A stretch of 64,000 nt of DNA from Streptomyces sp. MNU76 (GTDB lineage: Bacteria > Actinomycetota > Actinomycetes > Streptomycetales > Streptomycetaceae), in NCBI RefSeq assembly GCF_020982545.1, contig NZ_JAJKLK010000001.1, positions 682,001-746,000 on the forward strand, in the 5' to 3' direction. The stretch's first letter is position 1; each line of letters begins with the position of its first letter. Below are positions 58,194 to 64,000 of this stretch, in pieces. Position numbers and translations under genes: made by a program. The notes below the pieces were generated by a model. It was not told the origin of the DNA, did not search any database, and saw only the letters and a list, made by a program, of their open reading frames with translations.

Positions 58194-58721
58194 GTGCTCC
58201 CCGTATTCGTCTACGGCACCCTCCGCCCCGGCGAGCCCAACCACGACCTCTTCCTGCGCGGCCGCACCGCCGCGGAGGAACCGGCCCGGATGCGCGGCAT
58301 GGCGCTCTACGACGGCCCCGGCTACCCGTACGCGGTCGAGCGCCTCGGCGACGGGGCCGCGCACGGAACCGGAACCGGAGCCGGAGCCGGGAGCGCGACC
58401 GAAACCAAGAACGCGACCGGGACCGAAACCGAGAACGCGACCGGGATCGGGGAACGTCACGGGGGAGTGGGCGAGGTGAGCGGTGAGGTCGTCACGGCGC
58501 TCCCCGAGGACTACGCCGAACTGCTCCGCGTCCTAGACCAGTTGGAGGAGTACGCTCCGGGCGACCCCACGAACCTCTACGAGCGGGTGGAGCGCCCGGC
58601 CGTCCTCGCCGACGGCACGGTCGTACGGGCCTGGGTCTACGTCGCCGCCCCGACCGTCGCGGCCCGACTCAGGGCCAGGGGAAAGCTGATCGAGAGCGGG
58701 GACTGGCGTCTGCGGGGTTAG
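58194..58721 (+). CDS. gamma-glutamylcyclotransferase-family protein with low-complexity insertion
   Basis: 175 residues from GTG 58194 (GGAGAGGAG about 12 bases upstream); TTG 58167 is less likely. LPVFVYGTLRPGEPNHDLFLRG is the GGCT/AIG2 substrate-binding Y-G-S/T-L motif; EDYAELLRVLDQLEEYAPGDPTNLYERVERPAVLADGTVVRAWVYV holds the catalytic Glu (D-x-L-E-x-Y). Residues about 56-84 are a GTGAGAGSATETKNATGTETENATG low-complexity insertion made of 6- to 12-bp repeats. Ends at a shared terminator. Confidence 0.88.
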   Translation: MLPVFVYGTLRPGEPNHDLFLRGRTAAEEPARMRGMALYDGPGYPYAVERLGDGAAHGTGTGAGAGSATETKNATGTETENATGIGERHGGVGEVSGEVVTALPEDYAELLRVLDQLEEYAPGDPTNLYERVERPAVLADGTVVRAWVYVAAPTVAARLRARGKLIESGDWRLRG

Positions 58722-58765
58722 GGCCCTTCTGATGGATCTCCGTGGGAGATCCATCAGAAGGGCCC
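58721..58765. terminator. Bidirectional terminator, 21-bp stem
   Basis: Arms 58721-58741 and 58745-58765 (GGGCCCTTCTGATGGATCTC type) are perfect complements with a 3-base loop. It began as the shared terminator of the cyclotransferase (plus) and the alpha-galactosidase (minus); two insertions now separate it from the latter. Confidence 0.85.
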
Positions 58766-58768
58766 TAG

Positions 58769-60194
58769 TAGGGCTCCGTTACGTCTGTCTGTCGGTCCTG
58801 TTTGGGGGAACGCTGAAGGTGTGGACGCACATGAAGTGAACCGTGCTCGGGCGACGTTGGCGTTATTCGTCGCTGACGTGTTCGCGTCGGTGCCGCGCAA
58901 GGATCAGCGGGCGAAGGGCGACTGCTACCTGCGGGGATTGATGCTGGACGGACGGCGGAAGTCGATCCAGCCGATGGCGGAACGGCTGCCCGACGGCAAC
59001 GAGCAGAACCTGCAGCAGTTCGTGAACCAGTCGACGTGGGATCCGGTGCCGGTGCGGCGGCGGATCGCCCAGCGGATGGTGCCGAGAATCGGCCCGGAGG
59101 CGTGGGCGGTCGATGACGTGTCGTTCCCCAAGGACGGGAAGATGTCGGTGGCGGTCGCGCGCCAGTACTGCGGGGCGCTGGGCAAGCGGGCCAACTGCCA
59201 GGTCGCGGTGAGTGTGCACGCGGTCTCCGACACCGCGTCCTGTCCGCTGCAGTGGCGGATGTTCGTGCCCGAGGAGTGGGCGGACGATGCGGTGCGGCGG
59301 CAGAAGACCGGGATACCGCAGGAGGTCGGGCACCGGGAGAAGTGGCGTCTGGCCCTGGACATCCTCGACGAGCTGGCCGGGTGGGGTCTGGTGCCGCCGG
59401 TGCTGGTCGCCGACGCCGGCTACGGGCAGAACGCCGACTTCCGCGACGGTCTGAGCGAGCGGGGCATCGGCTATGTCGTGGCGGTCCGTTCGGACGTGAC
59501 GGTCCACCCGCACGACGTGCGGCCCACCGCCCCGGCCTGGTCCGGGAACGGTCGCAGGCCGCAGCCCCGCTACCGGGACAAGCCGTCCTCGGTGGCAGCG
59601 CTGGCTCAGGAGCACGGACGGCAGGCGTTCACCGAGGTGACCTGGCGTGAAGGCTCCCGCGGGCCGATGCACTCACGCTTTCTGGCGCTGCGGGTGCGGC
59701 CCGGGGTGAGGGCCCGCCGTCTGGCCCAAGCCGCCGCCACTGCCGAGCACGGCCACTGGGACGGTGTCCTGCCCGAGGTGACGCTGCTGGTCGAATGGCC
59801 CCAGGACGCCGAAGCACCCACCGACTACTGGCTGTCCAACCTGCCCGCCGACACACCGATCACCGAACTGGTCCGCCTGTCCAAGATCCGCTGGCGCATC
59901 GAGCACGATTACCGGGAACTCAAGCACGGCCTCGGCCTGGACCACTTCGAGGGCCGCTCCTGGAACGGCTGGCACCACCACGTCACCCTGGTCACCGCCG
60001 CCCACGCCTTCCTCACCGAACAGCGCCTGTCCCCAAAAGCCGATACAGCGGACTCACCCTCTACCAGATCCTCGACGCCATCCAGGACCTGCTGAACTGC
60101 TGGACCGGCACCTGCACCACCTGCCACCGCCCGCTGCCCAGAACATCCACCACCAGCCAGAACCCAAGAGCCAGAGCAACCTAACGGAGCCCTA
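58769..60194 (+). mobile_element. IS701-family insertion sequence (1426 bp)
   Basis: 13-bp perfect terminal inverted repeats TAGGGCTCCGTTA (58769-58781) and TAACGGAGCCCTA (60182-60194), flanked by CTAG on both sides (58765-58768, 60195-60198), the YTAR-type 4-bp duplication of IS701 elements. It carries one transposase gene. The right CTAG duplicate ends on the first G of a MITE, so this IS was the last to arrive. Confidence 0.92.
58821..60184 (+). CDS. IS701-family DDE transposase; full length needs a -1 frameshift at 60032-60038
   Basis: The zero frame runs from GTG 58821 to 60095 (424 aa). Catalytic region: AWAVDDVSFPK (D98/D99), VLVADAGYGQN (D198) and IEHDYRELKHGLGLDHFEGRSW (Glu near 361-366). 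After AFLTEQRLSPK the zero frame turns into Ser/Thr-rich nonsense. The -1 frame continues with SRYSGLTLYQILDAIQDLLNCWTGTCTTCHRPLP and ends at TAA 60182-60184, inside the terminal repeat, as is usual for IS genes. The switch point CCCAAAA is in the correct X-XXY-YYZ phase for -1 slippage. Trans-frame product 454 aa. The alternative is a simple indel. Confidence 0.88.
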
Positions 60195-60197
60195 CTA

Positions 60198-60360
60198 GGG
60201 GGTGTTTCGAAAGTCCCGCACAGCACCCGCGGCGCCCGGCACGCACTCTCGCCGCACCGGCCGAGACCCCAAGTACGTCCAGTACGAGGGCTTTCGTCCG
60301 GCACGCCGAGAGCACGCACCGGACACCGCGGGCACCGCACAGGACTTTCGAAACACCCCC
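60198..60360. repeat. 163-bp MITE copy 2, at the alpha-galactosidase stop codon
   Basis: Same length, orientation and near-identical sequence as 2640-2802, with perfect 19-bp ends (GGGGGTGTTTCGAAAGTCC; GGACTTTCGAAACACCCCC). TA flanks at 60196-60197 and 60361-60362. The insertion falls in the TAG stop of the galactosidase and restores it with the MITE's first G. Confidence 0.9.
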
Positions 60361-62602
60361 TAGCTCCTCACCGGGGTCAGCCTCAGCAACACGACCGAGG
60401 GCGCCTCCGGCAGGCTCACCCGCAGCTCGGCGCCGTGCCACCGAGCCGTGGCCGTCGTCGCCCTCGGATGCAGGACCTCCACCCGTACGTCCCCCGCGCC
60501 CCCGCCAGGTGGCGTGAAGCACCGTGCGGTGTCCCCTCCCCGGCGCCAGACCGTCACGTACACCGGACCCGCGTCCGGCACCGGCGGTCTCAGACCCAGC
60601 GCGACCCAGTCGTCCGACCAGCCCGGCAGGCCCAGGGGCCAGAACGGCAGGGCGGTGCGCAGATCGCCGCGGATCGCCTTGTACGTGTCCAAGGCGTCAC
60701 GCACCAGATCGAGTTGACGATCTGTCATGTGGTCCAGGTGGCCGGAGAGATGGACCCGGCCGAGGAGCGCGGAACCGAGCGTGAAGGCGATCTCCTCGTC
60801 CGTGCAGGACGGTTGCGGGTACGCCCAGACCGCGCCCTGCTCCGGCGGCACGGCGGTGGGGGCGGAGGCGGCGATCGGCGGACAGCGCAGGGGATCCTGC
60901 TGGTCGGAGGTGGACTGGAGCTGGGCCACCGCGAGGGAGGCGCCGTCCATGCGCATACCGCCCGAGGCGCAGTTCTCGATGACCAGGCCGGGGTGACGGT
61001 CCAGGACCGAGGACAGCCAGGCGAGCCAGGCCCGGGAGTGGGCGAGGTGGGCCGGTGCGGAGGTGGTGATGTTGTAGTCGAGTTTGAGGTAGCCGACGCC
61101 CCACTCGTCGACGAGACGGTCGACCGTCCCGTCCAGATGGGCGCGGGCCGCCGGGTGGGTCAGGTCCAGCTGGTGCCGGCCCTGTTCGGTGACCCGGGTG
61201 CCGTCCTCGTGCCGGAGGAAGGCCTCGGCGGGCAGACCGGCGGCGAGTGGACTGCGGACCCCGACGACCTCGGGCTCCAGCCACAGCCCCGGCACCATGC
61301 CGCGCTCCCGGATCCGGTCGAGCACACCCCGGATACCACGGTCGCCGGGGAACCGTCGGACCGACGGCAACCAGGCCCCCACACTGTCCCACCAGCCCCG
61401 GGCGAACCATCACCCTCTCCGCTCTGTCCGCTCCCCCCGGCCTCTCCCCTCTCTCCGTCGTCGTACCACCCGGCGTCCACGCAGAAGTACGCCGCGCCCA
61501 CCTCCGCCGCCGCGTCGATCAGCGGGAGCAGTTTCTCGGTGGTCGGCTCGCCCATGAGGGTGTTCATGTAGTCGTTGAAGATCACCGGCAGTCGGGTGTG
61601 GTCCGGGTGAGGGCGGCGTACGACGCGGCGGTAGGAGGTCAGCGCGGCCAGGGCGCCGTCGAAGCGGTCGCCGAGGGCGAGGGCGGCCCACTCGGTGGTG
61701 AACTCGGCACCGGGCGCCAGGACTTGGCGCCACTGGTGTTCGTCGTGGGTGGGGCCGCCGAGGGCCAGATACGTCTGCCCCGCCGACTCGCCGGCCTCCC
61801 AGACCCAGCTGGACGCCGACTCGATCTGCCACAGCCAGCAACGGTCGTCCGTACGGTGCTGGAGCGCGCCCATCGCGAGATGCCCGTCCGTGGGCCAGCT
61901 GCCGCGTCCGGCGAGCCGGGCCGCCGCGTGCCCGGTGGCGCCGTGCACCTGGTGGTTGACGTCGGGGACGGAGTTCCGCAGCGGCTCGGTGTACCAACGG
62001 CACTCCGCGAGCCAGTCGTTGCGCGCGCGGAGGACGGACAGGTCGTCGGGGGAGGGAAGTCCGCCGAGGAGCAGGCTGCCGAGGGAGCGTACGGTGACCG
62101 ACCCGGAGCCGTCGTTGCGTAGCCGGACGCGGGAGCGCAGTACGGAGATGCCGTCCGGTGAGGCGTACTCCACGAAAGTGGTCAACCCGGTCGCCGGGTC
62201 GTGGAGTTCGAAGGTCAGCCGATGCCACCGCACGCGGTCACCCGAACCACCAGCCGAACCACCAGCCGAATCACCCTGCTCCGCAGCCGCGTTGTCGGGC
62301 CCGGGATCGCAAGTGGAGTGATGGGCACGGTACTTCAGACGGGCGCCGATCGCCGTGCCGGTGAAGCGGGGTCTGGCCCAGCCGGTGCCGTCGCCGAGCA
62401 GGACCAGGTCGACCAGGGGCGGCGAGGGGGTCGCCTTGGTCTCCTCGGGGCCGGGCGCGGGGTCGTCGGGGCGACGGACGCGCAGCAGCCGGGGAGTGTC
62501 TCCGCTGAGGTCGAAGTCGGCGGTCAGCGCGGAGTGGCCCCAACGGTAGGAGAGGCTCCACGGGAACGCGTCGGTCCACTGGTGACGGTCGTGCTGCGAC
62601 AT
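60360..62602 (-). CDS. alpha-galactosidase, GH36, frameshifted
   Basis: Start ATG 62602 with GGGGGGAT upstream. The N-terminal beta-sandwich (WSLSYRWGHSALTADFDLSGDTPRLLRV, FVEYASPDGISVLRSRVRLRNDG) and barrel start (LPVIFNDYMNTLMGEPTTEKLLPLIDAAAEVGAAYFCVDAGWYDDG) are in one frame. From RGWWDSVGAWLPSVRRFPGDRGI onward the barrel continues in another frame, with VGYLKLDYNITT (nucleophile Asp), VIENCASGGMRMD and STSDQQDP (acid/base Asp region). The two are joined by a frameshift near 61385-61450, beside a run of six C. The TAG stop is made from the TA target duplication and the MITE end. It hydrolyses alpha-galactosides if the frameshift is not real. Confidence 0.82.
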
Positions 62603-62799
62603 GTGATCCCCCCGGGTCGGCTGGGCTCCCAAGTGTTCACGGCGAGCTGTGCGTCCGCTGTCCCCATCGTGTGCGAAGCGGCGGGTCAACCACACAGGAT
62701 CTACGTATCCGAAAGCATGAACGTTCAAGCAGGCGAGGTGTCAATGCAGATCATCACAGCGACATCAGCACCGATAAGGCGAGCAGGAGGAGACCCCAC

Positions 62800-63180
62800 A
62801 TGAATGCCGTGGCGCTGAGCGAGACCGTCCTGAAGCACGCCTGTCCCGAAGTCGGGCTGTAGCTGGCCGAGTTCGTCGATCGGCACGGTGGCCTCGTCGG
62901 CTCCGTCCAGCTGTCCGAGCCCGCCGAGGAGGGGGAGATCGTGCTCGTCGCCGCGCGCAGCCTGCCTGCTGCCGTGGTGAACGGGGGTCGGTCACGCTGC
63001 CCGTCTTCGCCCCGGACGACCACACGAAGCTGGTCGCCGTCGTCGGCCTGGGCTTCGCGGAGCCCAAGGAGTTCACGGCCGAGGAGATAGCGAAGTACGC
63101 GGAGGACGCGGAGGACGCGAAAACCGTACCGACCACGCCCTGCCCCGAGGACCGGCCGACCGTCAACTCCACGGGCTGAC
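62800..63180 (+). pseudogene. broken small conserved gene
   Basis: A good AGGAGG site precedes ATG 62800: MNAVALSETVLKHACPEVGL, then an in-frame TAG, LAEFVDRHGGLVGSVQLSEPAEEGEIVLVAARSLPAAVVNGG, then a frameshift into VTLPVFAPDDHTKLVAVVGLGFAEPKEFTAEEIAKYAEDAEDAK. Both interruptions lie inside clearly protein-like sequence, so the gene is a pseudogene (or contains two sequence errors). The family is not recognised. It sits between alpha-galactosidase and nitrate reductase. Confidence 0.7.
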
Positions 63181-63411
63181 TCGCGGCTGACCCTGCCCCA
63201 TCTCGCGGCCGGTTCACGGGGCCGGCCCGCGACAGACTCACGGGCCGGTACAGCCGCACAGCCGCGCGGGCCGACTCACGGTCGCCCCAATGGCCTGCCC
63301 CCGGCCGCATGCACCCGCAGCCCGACGTATGAGCTGCTCCGCGAGTCGGGGCGGGCTGTCCGCGCGCCGGTCCATCTCGGGAGCGGGCCCCGGCCCCGCC
63401 GCCCGCCACCC

Positions 63412-64000
63412 CTACTTCCTCACCGTCTCCAACCGCACCGCGCACGTCTTGAACTCCGGCATGCGAGAGGTGGGGTCGAGGGCGGGGTTGGTGAGGGTGT
63501 TGGCGCGGCCCTCGCCCGGCCAGTGGAACGGCATGAAGACCGTGTCCGGGCGGATGGTGGTCGTGATGCGCGCCGGAGCTACGGCCCGGCCCCGGCGGGA
63601 GACCACGGCCACCAGGTCGCCCTCCGCCGCGCCGAGCCGCTCGGCCAGCCGGGGGTGCAGTTCCACGAAGGGCCCGGGCGCGGCGGAGTTGAGCTCGTCG
63701 ACCCGCCGGGTCTGGGCGCCCGACTGGTACTGGGCGACCACGCGTCCGGTGGTGAGCAGCACCGGGTACTCGGCGTCCGGTTCCTCGGCCGACGCCCGGT
63801 GTGAGACGGGCACGAACCGGGCCCGGCCGTCCTCGGTGGCGAACCGGTCGAGAAAGAGCCGCGGCGTCCCGGGATGCACCTCGGCGGACTCCACGGGACT
63901 TCCACCCCGCCCGCAACCCGCTCCGCCCCGGCCCCGCGGCCGGGCCTGCCCCGGCGCCCGTCACCTGCTCCGCCCCGGCGCCCGCGGTCGGGCTTGCTCC
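63412..64000 (-). CDS. molybdopterin nitrate reductase (NasA-like), C-terminal domain, cut by window edge and possibly frameshifted
   Basis: From about 63894 down: ESAEVHPGTPRLFLDRFATEDGRARFVPVSHRASAEEPDAEYPVLLTTGRVVAQYQSGAQTRRVDELNSAAPGPFVELHPRLAERLGAAEGDLVAVVSRRGRAVAPARITTTIRPDTVFMPFHWPG...NPALDPTSRMPEFKTCAVRLE. This is the molybdopterin-dinucleotide-binding domain of assimilatory nitrate reductases (T-T-G-R-x-x-x-Q-Y-x-S-G, F-x-P-F-H-W). Upstream of it, 63905-64000 is a Gly/Pro/Arg low-complexity stretch with an in-frame TGA near 63961, so the gene is either frameshifted or repeat-interrupted. It feeds nitrite to the nir operon. Confidence 0.75.

Noticed and set aside
1-64000. tRNA, rRNA or known riboswitches
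   Set aside because: I looked for cloverleaf arms with CCA-proximal GTTCRANNC loops and common riboswitch cores and found no convincing match.

Overview
The window is high-GC actinobacterial DNA, almost certainly a Streptomyces chromosome. The pointers are the codon bias, GTG starts, an SsgA-like sporulation protein, a class F sortase, an ECF41 sigma factor and a CGNR regulator. The order glyS, pyruvate phosphate dikinase, nirBD, SoxR-type reductase, assimilatory nitrate reductase matches, from memory, the SCO2504 to SCO2473 part of the S. coelicolor core. Recent mobile DNA is laid over this core.

Left part (1-14,000). The 3' end of glyS is followed by a frameshifted endonuclease/phosphatase pseudogene. 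An IS200/IS605-type TnpB element sits in that pseudogene, and a 163-bp MITE sits inside tnpB. After a secreted DUF4394 protein and a second TnpB relic comes an 8.6-kb integrated element (5069-13707) that splits a VOC-family gene. The att sites can be rebuilt to the base: a 9-bp core, an uninterrupted VOC reading frame across attB, and 13-bp symmetric arms in attP. The element carries a large serine integrase, a RepA-like AAA ATPase, a GTCCCA repeat array, one HK97-type major capsid protein, an XRE/TPR repressor with a divergent operator, and several small ORFs. It has no portal, terminase, protease or tail genes. This resembles the mycobacterial phiRv1 layout and is best read as a minimal capsid-encoding phage satellite. 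It is the most interesting system here.

Middle part (14,000-45,000). In order: CGNR regulator and SRPBCC protein; DHA2 exporter; DusB; a pyruvyl-transferase-like protein; two GH-type glucosidase/debranching genes with a divergent ROK regulator; PPDK; a truncated FtsX-like permease; an ECF41 sigma factor with a FAD oxidoreductase; a condensation-domain protein plus a GT1 glycosyltransferase (possible acylated glycolipid pair); a Tat-exported PhoX-like protein; a two-component system whose response regulator has a giant linker and a frameshift; beta-carbonic anhydrase coupled to a SulP transporter; and an SDR.

Right part (45,000-64,000). The nirD-nirB-FAD reductase operon lies below an 11-bp phased GlnR-like site. 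Next come a TSUP permease, a class F sortase with a likely envelope substrate, and an FMN reductase under a SoxR-like box. Then follow a sigma factor fused to an anti-sigma domain whose 3' side runs into two minisatellites, an SsgA-like protein, a YcgR/YcgQ-like permease pair, a PH-domain protein and a gamma-glutamylcyclotransferase. A terminator, an IS701-type IS (TIRs, CTAG duplication, candidate -1 frameshift) and a second MITE are nested at the stop codon of a frameshifted GH36 alpha-galactosidase. The window ends in the C-terminal domain of a nitrate reductase. Simple and tandem repeats are unusually common between genes.
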